Shown here piece after piece: positions 50,022-59,368 of a stretch of DNA of 64,000 bases (its first letter is position 1; every line of letters starts with the position of its first letter). Source of the stretch: an uncultured Collinsella sp. (lineage in GTDB: Bacteria; Actinomycetota; Coriobacteriia; Coriobacteriales; Coriobacteriaceae); NCBI GenBank assembly GCA_900768435.1, contig CAAGCW010000009.1, positions 154,588 through 218,587 of the forward strand, given 5' to 3'. The notes below the pieces were generated by a model. It was not told the origin of the DNA, ran no database searches, and saw nothing but the letters and a program-made list of their open reading frames with translations. The position numbers and the translations under genes were made by a program.

Positions 50022-51741
50022 TCGTGCGGTACTGACCGATTGCGCGGTACTTTTCGTAGCGGAGGTTTGTGAGGGTCGCGTCGTCGAGCTGCCCAAGCGT
50101 ATCGAAGGCATCAAATGCCGAGGACATGACGACACCGGCGATCTCCTCATGCGACAGGCCCCTATCGTCAACAATGCCGTCGATGATGCCGAGCGCCAAC
50201 AGATCGGGGGCCGTGAGCTTAAGCGCCTCAGCGGCCTCATTCGCGCGCTCGGTATCCTTCCACAGGATCGACGCACAGGCCTCGGGGCTCACGACCGAAT
50301 AGGCCGAGCTCGAGAGCATCAGGATGCGGTCGGCCACGGACAGCGCCAGCGCGCCACCAGAGCCGCCCTCGCCTGTCACCACCGAGACAATCGGCGTCTT
50401 AAGGCCGCTCATCTCCATGAGATTCTGGGCAATCGCCTCGCCCTGGCCGCGCTCCTCGGCACCGATGCCGCAAAACGCGCCCGAAGTATCAACCAGGCAC
50501 AGAACCGGCCGACCAAATTTCTCGGCTTGGTGCATCAGGCGACGTGCCTTGCGGTAGCCCTCGGGATGTGCCATACCAAAGTTGCGACGCATGCGCTCTT
50601 TGGTCGTGGTACCGCGCTCGATGGCGATAACCGTCACGGGTCGCCCGTCTTTCCAGCCGATGCCGCCCACCACGGCAGCATCGTCGCCAAAGTAGCGGTC
50701 GCCGTGCAGCTCTACGAATCCGTCGAGACCCAACGAGATCATCTCGCCTGCCGTGGCGCGGTTCGCCGAGCGAGTCTGTTTGACGATTTCGAGCGCGCTT
50801 TTTGGTGCGGCCGAGCGCTTAAACAAGTGTCCCAGCTTTTTGTCGCGACGACCCGTATGCACGATCTCATGCGGTGCCCCCAGGCCGGGCGCGTGCCCTT
50901 CGTGCAGCGCCAGCAGCTCGCCTACCGTGAGCGCAATCTCGCCACGCGGAACAACGGCATCGCAAAAGCCGTGCTCCAGCAAAAACTCGGAACGCTGGAA
51001 TCCCTTGGGCAGACGCTTGTGCATGTTCTGCTCGATCACGCGCGGGCCGGCAAATGCCGTCAGGGCATCGGGCTCGGCCAGGATAATGTCGCCCTCCATG
51101 GCAAAGCTCGCGGTTACACCTCCGGTCGTGGGATCGGTGAGCACCGTGATATACAGGCCGCCCGCCTCGCTGTGGCGCCTAACCGCCGCAGAAATCTTGG
51201 CCATCTGCATGAGCGAGGTCACGCCCTCCTGCATGCGGGCGCCGCCCGATACGGTAAAGCCAACGACCGGCAGCCCCAACTCGGCCGCGCGCTCAAAGAC
51301 ACGACAGATCTTCTCGCCCACCACGGAGCCCATTGAGCCCATCATAAAGTTGGCATCCATAAAGAAGAGCGCGGTATCGCAGCCGCAGATTTTGCCCCTG
51401 CCGCACACAACGGCATCGCGCTCGCCCGAACGCTCGCTCACGCTCTTAAGCTTGTCGGCATAACCGGGAAACGAGAGGAAGTCCTTCGACGCCAGATTGG
51501 CATCCCATTCCTCAAAGGTACCCGCGTCGACCGTCATGCGCATGCGCGCGCGACCGCTCACGCGAAAGTGTTTGCCGCAACGAGGGCAGACCTCGAGGTT
51601 GTCGTGCAGGCGCGCCTCATCGATCACACGGCGGCACTCCGGGCATTTGACAAACACGTGGCGCGCGGGGAACTCGGCGCACGACTCGGTTATCGGCCCC
51701 TCAAGGACATTGACCGTCTTCGCTTTTCTATTCATCAGCAT
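50017..51741 (-). CDS. accDA: Fused acetyl-CoA carboxylase carboxyltransferase (AccD-AccA)
   Basis: 574 residues. The N-terminal AccD half has the zinc finger CPECRR..CPRCGKHF (near 34-57) and the carboxyltransferase sequence VGFTVSGGARMQEGVTSLMQMAK. The AccA half begins near 310 with TRSANRATAGEMI and has PVLCLVDTSGAFCGIGAEERGQGEAIA (near 430). A single chain replaces the usual separate beta and alpha subunits. It makes malonyl-CoA with AccB and AccC. It overlaps the accC stop by 14 bases (ATG 51741), with an alternative ATG at 51735. It ends the fatty acid operon. Confidence 0.95.
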   Translation of the reverse strand: MLMNRKAKTVNVLEGPITESCAEFPARHVFVKCPECRRVIDEARLHDNLEVCPRCGKHFRVSGRARMRMTVDAGTFEEWDANLASKDFLSFPGYADKLKSVSERSGERDAVVCGRGKICGCDTALFFMDANFMMGSMGSVVGEKICRVFERAAELGLPVVGFTVSGGARMQEGVTSLMQMAKISAAVRRHSEAGGLYITVLTDPTTGGVTASFAMEGDIILAEPDALTAFAGPRVIEQNMHKRLPKGFQRSEFLLEHGFCDAVVPRGEIALTVGELLALHEGHAPGLGAPHEIVHTGRRDKKLGHLFKRSAAPKSALEIVKQTRSANRATAGEMISLGLDGFVELHGDRYFGDDAAVVGGIGWKDGRPVTVIAIERGTTTKERMRRNFGMAHPEGYRKARRLMHQAEKFGRPVLCLVDTSGAFCGIGAEERGQGEAIAQNLMEMSGLKTPIVSVVTGEGGSGGALALSVADRILMLSSSAYSVVSPEACASILWKDTERANEAAEALKLTAPDLLALGIIDGIVDDRGLSHEEIAGVVMSSAFDAFDTLGQLDDATLTNLRYEKYRAIGQYRTM

Positions 51742-53071
51742 AGAGATGCCCCATCAGATCGGTGTGATACATGCCCGACAAAAACTCGTCGTTTGCCAGC
51801 ACGTCGAGCTGAAGCTCGCTATTTTCGCTCACGCCCTCAATCACGAGCTCGCCCAGGGCCGAGCGCATCTTGCGAATGGCACCGTCACGCGTGGGCGCGC
51901 ACACGATGAGCTTGCCGAGCATGGAGTCGTAGTACGGCGGAACTTTCGCTCCGGTAAACATGGCGGAATCCCAGCGCACGCGCGGACCACCCGGCACACG
52001 CAACGCGGTGACCGTTCCACATGACGGTAGAAAGTCCGGCGTTTCGGCATTGATGCGGCACTCCATGGCGTGGTTGCGGACCGGTACGTCCTCCTGCTCA
52101 AAGGGCAGAGGCTGGCCGGCAGCCACGCGCAGCTGCCACTTAACCAGGTCGGTATCGGTCACAAACTCCGTAACCGGATGCTCCACCTGCAAGCGCGTGT
52201 TCATTTCCATAAAGTAGAAATTGCCGTCATCTGAGTACAAAAACTCGATGGTGCCAGCGCCCTCATAACCGACGGCACGAGCCAAGTCGCGCGCCGCCTT
52301 GTGCATACGGGCACGAATATCGTCGCGTCCGTCGAGGCACGGCGCGGGGCTCTCCTCGATCAGCTTTTGGTTGCGGCGCTGCACCGAGCACTCGCGCTCG
52401 CCGAGTGAAAACACATGGCCCTGCTTATCGGCCATAATCTGTACCTCAACGTGATGCGCCGGCGCGACGAACTTCTCCATGTAGCACTCGCCGTCGCCAA
52501 AAACGGCCTCGCCCTCGGCACGCGCCTCGATGAACGCCTTTGCCGCGTCTTCCACGCGCTCGACCTTGCGAATACCGCGACCGCCACCGCCGGCACGCGC
52601 CTTGATGAGCACGGGACAGCCGATGCGCTCGGCCTCGGCCGTCGCCTCCTCGGGGCTTTTGAGCAAATCGCAGCCCGGCACGATGGGCACGCCCGCGGCA
52701 GCAGCCGTTCGGCGTGCGGCGTCCTTGTCGCCCATGCTGTCGATCACCTCGGCCGAAGGGCCGACAAACGCCAGACCGTACTTGTCGCAGTCGCGCACGA
52801 AGCTCGCCTTCTCGGAGAAAAAGCCATAGCCGGGATGGATCGCCTTTGCCCCCGACTTTACGGCACAGGTGAGCACGGCATCGTCGTTGAGGTAGCTCTC
52901 GGCAAGACGCGGGCCGCCGATGCAATACGCCTCGTCGGCAAGCTGCACGTGCAGCGCGTCCGCATCGGCCGTGGAATAAACGGCGACGGTCTTGATGCCC
53001 ATATCGCGGCACGCGCGGATAACACGGACCGCGACTTCGCCGCGGTTGGCGATGAGCACTTTGTCGAACAT
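51728..53071 (-). CDS. accC: Acetyl-CoA carboxylase biotin carboxylase subunit
   Basis: 447 residues from MFDKVLIANRGEVAVRVIRA, with AAGGAAGG upstream; the longer frame to 53290 is spurious. The ATP-grasp motif is KARAGGGGRGIRKV (near 157), and HHVEVQIMADKQGHV plus EMNTRLQVEHPVTE are diagnostic. It carboxylates biotin on AccB using ATP and bicarbonate. Confidence 0.97.
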   Translation of the reverse strand: MFDKVLIANRGEVAVRVIRACRDMGIKTVAVYSTADADALHVQLADEAYCIGGPRLAESYLNDDAVLTCAVKSGAKAIHPGYGFFSEKASFVRDCDKYGLAFVGPSAEVIDSMGDKDAARRTAAAAGVPIVPGCDLLKSPEEATAEAERIGCPVLIKARAGGGGRGIRKVERVEDAAKAFIEARAEGEAVFGDGECYMEKFVAPAHHVEVQIMADKQGHVFSLGERECSVQRRNQKLIEESPAPCLDGRDDIRARMHKAARDLARAVGYEGAGTIEFLYSDDGNFYFMEMNTRLQVEHPVTEFVTDTDLVKWQLRVAAGQPLPFEQEDVPVRNHAMECRINAETPDFLPSCGTVTALRVPGGPRVRWDSAMFTGAKVPPYYDSMLGKLIVCAPTRDGAIRKMRSALGELVIEGVSENSELQLDVLANDEFLSGMYHTDLMGHLYADE

Positions 53072-53081
53072 GAAGCCTTCC

Positions 53082-53504
53082 TTAACTTTCGTGCATGAGT
53101 GCAAAAGACATATCGGCGCGGCAGCAAACCTCACCGTTGACGCTCGCGGTACCCGTCGCAAAGCGGAACGGCCCGTGCGCACGCGTGATGGAGCACACCA
53201 GATCCACCGTGTCGCCCGGGCGCACCGGACGCTTAAAGCGCACCTTGTCCAGACTCGTGTAGAACGGCGTCGCGCCGCGCGCCTCCTCATCGCCCATCAG
53301 CAGCACGCAGCAGTTCTGGGCGAGCATCTCGCACTGAATCACGCCGGGGACGACCGGGTTTCCCGGAAAATGTCCCTGCAAAAAGTACTCGTCGCCCGTA
53401 ATCGTGATCTTGCCGTGGGCCTCGTTGCCCACCAGCTCGGCTTCGTCGAGCAAAAGCATCGGATCGCGATGCGGCAACAGCTTCTTGAGCTCTTCTTTGT
53501 TCAT
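53082..53504 (-). CDS. fabZ: 3-hydroxyacyl-ACP dehydratase FabZ
   Basis: 140 residues. LLPHRDPMLLLDEAEL and the catalytic GHFPGNPVVPGVIQCEMLAQ (His and Glu) mark FabZ. ATG 53504 follows AGGTG. It dehydrates beta-hydroxyacyl-ACP in each elongation cycle. No FabA or FabM/FabN isomerase is seen here. Confidence 0.97.
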   Translation of the reverse strand: MNKEELKKLLPHRDPMLLLDEAELVGNEAHGKITITGDEYFLQGHFPGNPVVPGVIQCEMLAQNCCVLLMGDEEARGATPFYTSLDKVRFKRPVRPGDTVDLVCSITRAHGPFRFATGTASVNGEVCCRADMSFALMHES

Positions 53505-53513
53505 GGATATCAC

Positions 53514-53990
53514 CTATCCGATCCTCATGAGGCAGCTGCCGAACTCCACGAGGTCGCCGTCGGCCACGCAGATCTCGAGCACCTCGCCATCCGCCTCTGC
53601 CGTCACCTCGTTGAGAACCTTCATGGCCTCGATGATGCAGAGGGTCTCGCCGGCCTTGACCTTGGAGCCCACGCGCACAAACGGCTCGTCGCCCGGCGCC
53701 GGGGCAGCATAGAAAACGCCGACCATGGGAGCGGTTACCTCGGTGCCCTTGATCTCCGATGCGGCGGCGGGCCCCTGCGCGGCGGGCTCCGGCGCGACGG
53801 CAGGCATGGCGACAGGAGCCACCGCCGGAGCGGCCACGGCACCCGGCATAGGCATGGGCACGGCAACCGGCTGCGCGGCACTCGCGCGCTCGAGTTCGAC
53901 CGCGGTGCCATCGGGCTCCTCAACACGTACGCGCGTAAGGCCGCGGTCCTCCATCACATCGGCTATCTCGGCAAGTCTTTTGGAATCCAT
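53514..53990 (-). CDS. accB: Biotin carboxyl carrier protein of acetyl-CoA carboxylase
   Basis: 158 residues. An N-terminal helix, a long Ala/Pro-rich flexible linker (residues 38-80) and a biotinyl domain with the biotin lysine in EAMKV (K124). Its partner biotin ligase, birA, sits at 59369 on the other side of fabH. Three bases separate it from fabF. Confidence 0.97.
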   Translation of the reverse strand: MDSKRLAEIADVMEDRGLTRVRVEEPDGTAVELERASAAQPVAVPMPMPGAVAAPAVAPVAMPAVAPEPAAQGPAAASEIKGTEVTAPMVGVFYAAPAPGDEPFVRVGSKVKAGETLCIIEAMKVLNEVTAEADGEVLEICVADGDLVEFGSCLMRIG

Positions 53991-53993
53991 GCT

Positions 53994-55241
53994 CTAGCTC
54001 CTCGTATATCTACGCAGCGCGATGGCGGCGTTGTGTCCGCCAAAGCCCAGATTGGTCGAAAGCGCCCAGGTAAGGTCGGCGCGAACCGCTCGATTAGGCG
54101 TGTAATCAAGATCGCAGGCGGGATCAGGCGTGTGGTAGTTAATGGTCGGGGGCACCACGCCCTGCTCGAGCGCCATGGCACAGGCCATGACCTCAATGGC
54201 ACCCGTAGCACCAATCATGTGGCCGGTCATCGACTTAGTCGACGAGACGTGTGCGGCGCGTGCCGCGTCCTCGCCGAGCGCACGCTTAATGCCCGCCGTC
54301 TCGGACGAATCGTTGAGCTTGGTCGAGGTGCCGTGGGCGTTGATGTAGAGGCCCTCGGACGGTTTGACGTCGCCCTCGGCCACTGCCAGCGATATCGCAC
54401 GGGCAATGCCGGCAGCCTCGGGATCGGGGCTCGTGATGTGATAGGCATCATCGGTGTTGCCGTAGCCCACGACCTCGGCATAAATGTGCGCACCGCGAGC
54501 CAGCGCGTGCTCCATGCTCTCGAGTACCAGCACGCAGGCGCCCTCACCCATCACAAAGCCATCGCGGTCTGCGTCGAACGGGCGGCAGGCCGTCGCGGGA
54601 TCGGGGTTGGTGGTCAATGCGCGGCAGGACGTAAAGCCTGCAACAGCATCGGGGATAATGGCCGCCTCGGCACCGCCCGCGAGGATCGCGTCGGCATAGC
54701 CGTGCTTGATAGCACGGAACGCCTCGCCCACTGCATGGGCCGAGGTCGCGCACGCAGTCACGACTGGCAGGGTCGGTCCCTTTGCCTTGTGACGGATTGC
54801 GATATTGCCCGATGCCATGTTGGGGATCATCATCGCAATCATATAGGGCGATGCGCGGCGAGGTCCACGATCGGCGATCGTGTGGACGTTGTCGACGAGC
54901 GTCGTCATGCCGCCCACGCCCGAGCCCACGTAGACGCCCAGGCGCTCACGATCGATGGCGCCTTCGACATCAAAGCCCGCATCGTGCATTGCCTCGTCCG
55001 AAGCCGCCATCGCAAACTGAACGCAGGGGTCGAGATGCTTGGCGTCACGCTTGCCAAAGTACTCGTTGCCGTCAAAGCCCTTGACTTCGGCCGCCACCTT
55101 GACGGTAAACGCATCGGTATCGAAGTGCGTGATCGGGCCGATGCCACAGGTCCCGGCGCACATGGCCGCCCAGGTGGCAAGCGCGGTGTTGCCGAGCGGC
55201 GATACGGCACCGATGCCGGTGATTGCAACTCTCTGTTCCAT
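53994..55241 (-). CDS. fabF: Beta-ketoacyl-ACP synthase II
   Basis: 415 residues from MEQRVAITGIGAVSPLG (ATG 55241, best spaced from GAGGAG; ATG 55244 is possible). The catalytic residues are C164 in VTACATSAHA, H303 in NAHGTST, and K336/H341 in TKSMTGHMIG. It condenses acyl-ACP with malonyl-ACP. Confidence 0.97.
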   Translation of the reverse strand: MEQRVAITGIGAVSPLGNTALATWAAMCAGTCGIGPITHFDTDAFTVKVAAEVKGFDGNEYFGKRDAKHLDPCVQFAMAASDEAMHDAGFDVEGAIDRERLGVYVGSGVGGMTTLVDNVHTIADRGPRRASPYMIAMMIPNMASGNIAIRHKAKGPTLPVVTACATSAHAVGEAFRAIKHGYADAILAGGAEAAIIPDAVAGFTSCRALTTNPDPATACRPFDADRDGFVMGEGACVLVLESMEHALARGAHIYAEVVGYGNTDDAYHITSPDPEAAGIARAISLAVAEGDVKPSEGLYINAHGTSTKLNDSSETAGIKRALGEDAARAAHVSSTKSMTGHMIGATGAIEVMACAMALEQGVVPPTINYHTPDPACDLDYTPNRAVRADLTWALSTNLGFGGHNAAIALRRYTRS

Positions 55242-55280
55242 CATGGTCTCCTCATCCAAGCCGTTCTTCGGCCCTGGTTT

Positions 55281-56054
55281 CTACATCGCCATTCCGCCGT
55301 CGACGCGCACGACCTCGCCCGTAATGTAAGCAGCCGCATCGCTCGCTAAAAAGCGCACCACGCCGGCCACTTCCTCGGGACGTGCCATGCGCTTAAGGGG
55401 AATCTGTTCCTCGGTTGCCGTACGCACCTTCTCCGAGAGCTTTGCCGTCATATCTGTCTCGACAAACCCGGGGGCGACCGCGTTCACTCGTACGCCGCGG
55501 GGCGCAAGCTCGCGCGCCACCGCCTTGGTAAGCCCTATCACGCCCGCCTTGGAAGCAGCGTAGTTGGCTTGCCCGGCATTGCCCATCAGGCCCACGACCG
55601 AGCTCATGTTGACGACGCAACCGCCGCGCTGGCGCATAAAGGTCTTGGTGAGCGCGCGCGTCATATTGAATGTTCCCTTGAGATTGACATCGAGCACGCG
55701 ATCGAATGCGTCATCGCCCATGCGCATGAGCAGGCCATCGCGAGTGATGCCGGCGTTGTTGACGAGCGCCCAAATGGAACCAAAGTCGTTGAGGACCGCT
55801 TCCGCGCACGCGTTGACAGCAGCGGGATCGGCCACGTCACATTGATATGCGCGCGCCGTGGCGCCAGCCGCCTCACAGGCTTCGCATGTCTCGCGCGCCG
55901 CATCGACGCTGCCGGCATAGACGACGGCGATATCGTAGCCATCCTCCGCCAGGCCAACCGCACAAGCGCGGCCGATACCACGCGAGCCGCCCGTGACCAG
56001 CGCCACGCGACGCGAGTCGATGCGCTCGAGCGCGCCGTTGTTCAAGTTGCCCAT
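55281..56054 (-). CDS. fabG: 3-oxoacyl-ACP reductase FabG
   Basis: 257 residues, short-chain dehydrogenase fold. Cofactor loop VTGGSRGIGRACA (near 20), LVNNAGITRD (near 97), active-site MSSVVGLMGNAGQANYAASKAG with Ser and the YxxxK pair, and ETDM after. NADPH preferred by inference. Preceded by GAAAGG. Confidence 0.97.
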   Translation of the reverse strand: MGNLNNGALERIDSRRVALVTGGSRGIGRACAVGLAEDGYDIAVVYAGSVDAARETCEACEAAGATARAYQCDVADPAAVNACAEAVLNDFGSIWALVNNAGITRDGLLMRMGDDAFDRVLDVNLKGTFNMTRALTKTFMRQRGGCVVNMSSVVGLMGNAGQANYAASKAGVIGLTKAVARELAPRGVRVNAVAPGFVETDMTAKLSEKVRTATEEQIPLKRMARPEEVAGVVRFLASDAAAYITGEVVRVDGGMAM

Positions 56055-56084
56055 GTCATTCCTTTCGGGTTACAGCTCTGTGGA

Positions 56085-57011
56085 CTATGCGAGCTCGTCG
56101 GCAATAGCTGCGACCTGCTCGGCCGTTTCGCACGAATACACGCGAACGTCGCTCAACGTACGCTTGACCAAGCCGGACAACGTTTTGCCAGGGCCGACCT
56201 CAATAAACGTATCGATGCCTTGATCCTGCAGAGCATGCAGCGTGTCGACCCAGCGCACGGCATGACTCACCTGGTTGGCCAGCATCTCCGCTGCCGCCTG
56301 CGGGTCGGCCGGATAGGGCGCCGCTGTCATATTTGCCATAACAGGAATCAGCAGCGGGGACGGCGCGTGACCGGCCTCGATATATGCAGCAAGGCCACAG
56401 GTCGCCTCGGCCATATAGGGGCTATGGAATGCACCCGACACCGCGACCTTCATGGCGCGACCGCCAGCCTCTTTCACTAGAACGTCGAGCTCCTGCAGCG
56501 CCTCGGGCGCTCCGGCCACAACCGTCTGCTGGGGGCTGTTGTAGTTGACCGGCCAGCAGTCCTCGCCGGCCTGTTTTGCCAAGCCCTCGACCTGCGCCGC
56601 ATCGAGTTTGATGACGGCGCGCATGCCGCCCGGATGGCGCTCGGCAGCCGCGGCCATCAGCGCCGCGCGCTCGCACACGAGCTCAAAGCCCGCTCGCGTA
56701 TCGAACGCCCCCGCAAAGGTGAGCGCGGCGACCTCGCCAAGCGAAAAACCCGCACAGGCGGCAGGTACCACGCCGCGCTCACGCAGGGCGGCAGCCGCTG
56801 CCAGATCGTGAACGAACACGCACGGCTGCGTGTTCTCGGTCTGCGAGAGTTCCTCCTTGGAGGCGCTTCGGCACTGCTCACTGGTCCCCGGGCGCACCTC
56901 GTCGGCAATGGCGAACACCTCGGCGGCCGCCGGCGATGCCTCGATCAGGTCGACGCCCATCGCGGGGTGCTGGGCGCCCTGGCCGGCAAACAGAAACGCT
57001 ACGCCACCCAT
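56085..57011 (-). CDS. fabD: Malonyl-CoA:ACP transacylase FabD
   Basis: 308 residues from MGGVAFLFAGQGAQHPAMG. The nucleophile Ser90 lies in GFSLGE, where most family members have GHSLGE, and the partner His in SGAFHSPYM is present. It overlaps the fabK end by 13 bases; a GTG at 57017 is an alternative start. Confidence 0.95.
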   Translation of the reverse strand: MGGVAFLFAGQGAQHPAMGVDLIEASPAAAEVFAIADEVRPGTSEQCRSASKEELSQTENTQPCVFVHDLAAAAALRERGVVPAACAGFSLGEVAALTFAGAFDTRAGFELVCERAALMAAAAERHPGGMRAVIKLDAAQVEGLAKQAGEDCWPVNYNSPQQTVVAGAPEALQELDVLVKEAGGRAMKVAVSGAFHSPYMAEATCGLAAYIEAGHAPSPLLIPVMANMTAAPYPADPQAAAEMLANQVSHAVRWVDTLHALQDQGIDTFIEVGPGKTLSGLVKRTLSDVRVYSCETAEQVAAIADELA

Positions 57012-57943
57012 GCGCACGCACCCTTCAGGACGTGCTCGGCGCCATCGACCAGGTCGTCAACGATTTCGCGTGCGCTCTGGCGTTCGTTGACCATGCCGGC
57101 AATCTGTCCGCACAAATACGAACCCTCTTCGTAATTTCCGTCCTTTGCGGCTTTACGAAGCGCGCCCGTGCCCATGGCCCCGAGCTCCTCGGGGCTTGCG
57201 CCCGCCGCCTCGTTCTTGGCATACGCGTTGGTGAAGGGGCTCTTGAGGGCGCGAACCGGATGTCCCGTCGAGCGACCGGTCGCACGCGTCGACGTATCGC
57301 CTGCCTTGAGCACCAGCTCTTTGTACTGCTCCGATACGGTGCACTCATCTGCGATCAGAAAGCGCGTACCCACCTGCACGCCGGCGGCGCCCAGCATAAA
57401 GGCGGCCGCCACGCCGCGGCCATCAGCGATACCGCCAGCCGCAACCACGGGAATATCGACCGCATCGACAACCTGCGGCACCAGTGCCATCGTCGAGGTC
57501 TCGCCAATATGGCCGCCTGATTCGGTACCCTCGGCAACCACGGCAGTGGCTCCACGACGCGCCACGAGGCGCGCCAGCGCCACCGAGGCAACGACCGGGA
57601 TGACCTTGATGCCCGCCTCGTTCCACGCCTTCATGTACTTGGTGGGATTGCCGGCACCCGTCACGACGACCGGCACCCGCTCGTCAATCACGACCCGCGC
57701 GACCTCGTCGGCAAACGGGCTCATGAGCATGACGTTGACGCCAAAGGGCTTATCCGTCCTGGCGCGCAGCTCATGAATCTGGTCGCGCAGCCAGTTGGCG
57801 TCGGCGTTCATGGCCGCGATAATCCCTAAGCCGCCCGCCTCGGACACTGCGGACGCCAGCGAGGCGTCGGCGATCCAGGCCATACCGCCCTGGAACACGG
57901 GCTTTTCGATGCCGAGCAGATCGCAGAGAGGAGTCTTGAGCAT
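56999..57943 (-). CDS. fabK: Enoyl-ACP reductase FabK (FMN type)
   Basis: 314 residues with the nitronate-monooxygenase-like FMN barrel. Seen are EKPVFQGGMAWIADASLASAV, GVNVMLMSP, AEGTESGGHIGETSTMALVPQV (near 141) and GGIADGRGVAAAFMLGAAGVQVGTRF. FabK reduces enoyl-ACP and is resistant to triclosan, unlike FabI; no FabI is in the operon. Confidence 0.95.
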   Translation of the reverse strand: MLKTPLCDLLGIEKPVFQGGMAWIADASLASAVSEAGGLGIIAAMNADANWLRDQIHELRARTDKPFGVNVMLMSPFADEVARVVIDERVPVVVTGAGNPTKYMKAWNEAGIKVIPVVASVALARLVARRGATAVVAEGTESGGHIGETSTMALVPQVVDAVDIPVVAAGGIADGRGVAAAFMLGAAGVQVGTRFLIADECTVSEQYKELVLKAGDTSTRATGRSTGHPVRALKSPFTNAYAKNEAAGASPEELGAMGTGALRKAAKDGNYEEGSYLCGQIAGMVNERQSAREIVDDLVDGAEHVLKGACAWVA

Positions 57944-57945
57944 CT

Positions 57946-58182
57946 CTACTTCTCCAATGCCGCCTCGACCGTATCGGCGAACTCGCCGACCGTCTTGGGG
58001 TTCTCCTCGGTATCGAGCTGGATGCCAAACTCGTCCTCAACGGCGACGAGGATCTCGACGGTGCCCAGACTGTCGAGACCAATCTCCTCGAGCGTGGACT
58101 CGGGCTTCATCTCGACGTCGTCAAGACCGGCGGTCTCGCGGATAACATCGCAAACGCGCTCGAAGGTCTTCTGATCTGCCAT
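57946..58182 (-). CDS. acpP: Acyl carrier protein
   Basis: 78 residues, acidic and helical. The phosphopantetheine attachment Ser38 is in GLDSLGTVEI. It lies two bases before fabK. GGAGAAC precedes the ATG. Confidence 0.95.
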   Translation of the reverse strand: MADQKTFERVCDVIRETAGLDDVEMKPESTLEEIGLDSLGTVEILVAVEDEFGIQLDTEENPKTVGEFADTVEAALEK

Positions 58183-58234
58183 GGTAGTTCTCCTTTGTTT
58201 GTGCCCTAGGGGCGTTTTTATTTCCTATGTGCGA

Positions 58235-59194
58235 CTACTTCCAACGAAGTAGATAGCCACCTATATCCAGACCGGCGCCAAATCCAACGAGGGTGATGGT
58301 GTCGCCCGTGTGAAGTGCACCGGCGTTTGCCAGCCGGTCGAGGGCAAGCGGAATGCATGCGCTCGAAATGTTGCCGGTCTCGCGCAGCGTTCGAACCACG
58401 CGCTTGTCTGGCACACCGAGGCGCTTGACCGCCTGACTCAGGATTCGTTCGTTAGCCTGATGGAATACAAAATGGTCGATGTCCTCGACCGAAATGCCCG
58501 CATCGCTCGCAAGCTTATGGACCGTGTCGCAAATCGCGTTGACGCCGAACTTGAACACGCGGCGGCCATTCATGGACAGCACGCTCTCGCTATCTGCGGA
58601 GGCCTTAAACGGCGAGGTGCCGACCAGACCGGGAACGCACAACGTCTCGACGTCGGGCGCCGTCGAAAGCTCAACGGCAAGGGGGCTGTCTCCCCCAGCC
58701 TCAATCACCGCGGCGCCTGCCCCATCGCCAAAGAGCACACAGGTGGCGCGGTCGGTCCAGTCGAGCGCGCGCGTCATCTGCTCGGCGGCAACGACAAGCA
58801 CATGCTTGGCTCGTCCTCGGGCGATATAGCCCTCGGCAACATCGAGCGCAAATACGAAGCCGGCGCAGGCAGCCGAGACATCGAAGGCAGGGCACGTCGC
58901 GCCCAGTCGCTCAGCAACGGCACACGCCTCGGCGGGAACAAGGTGGTCACCCGTCGTCGTCGAGCAGACGATCAGATCCAACTGGCTCGCGTCGATTCCG
59001 GACACCTGAAGTGCCCGCTCGCTCGCCGCTACGGCAAGGTCGTCAAGTGACTCGGTGGTGCAGACGTGGCGACTCTTAATACCTGTGCGGGTAAAAATCC
59101 ACTCATCCGAGGTATCGAGGAACTCGGACAGCTCGTCATTGGAAACACTGCGCTTAGGAAGCGCCGAGCCTGTTCCAAGAATCGTGAAACCCAT
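58235..59194 (-). CDS. fabH: Beta-ketoacyl-ACP synthase III
   Basis: 319 residues from MGFTILGTGSALPKRSV, with AAAGGAGG upstream of ATG 59194. The catalytic triad is C110 (SAACAGFVFAL), H245 (FVFHQANERI) and N275 (RETGNISSAC). It starts fatty acid synthesis by joining acetyl-CoA (or branched starters) to malonyl-ACP. First gene of the leftward operon. Confidence 0.97.
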   Translation of the reverse strand: MGFTILGTGSALPKRSVSNDELSEFLDTSDEWIFTRTGIKSRHVCTTESLDDLAVAASERALQVSGIDASQLDLIVCSTTTGDHLVPAEACAVAERLGATCPAFDVSAACAGFVFALDVAEGYIARGRAKHVLVVAAEQMTRALDWTDRATCVLFGDGAGAAVIEAGGDSPLAVELSTAPDVETLCVPGLVGTSPFKASADSESVLSMNGRRVFKFGVNAICDTVHKLASDAGISVEDIDHFVFHQANERILSQAVKRLGVPDKRVVRTLRETGNISSACIPLALDRLANAGALHTGDTITLVGFGAGLDIGGYLLRWK

Positions 59195-59214
59195 CACTAA
59201 CCTCCTTTGAGTTG

Positions 59215-59277
59215 TTGACGTGTTTACATCGACCAAGAGAGGATAGCGCATTTCAGTCGTTGTTAACGTGTTAACAT
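59215..59277. promoter_or_regulatory. Repeated palindromic operator-like sites between fabH and birA
   Basis: TTGACGTGTTTACAT (59215-59229) and TTAACGTGTTAACAT (59263-59277) match at 13 of 15 bases, 48 bases apart. The second lies in the palindrome TGTTAAC-GT-GTTAACA (59261-59276). Placed between the fabH start and birA, they suit a lipid-synthesis repressor or a biotin-related regulator. The BirA here has no DNA-binding domain, so another protein would bind. Confidence 0.55.
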
Positions 59278-59368
59278 TAAATTGTCCAAATGCGACAAAG
59301 GCTTCACATTGTGTCTCTCTCGACACCATTGCGTTATTCACTTATTCATTAAGGAGGTAGCAGCCGTT

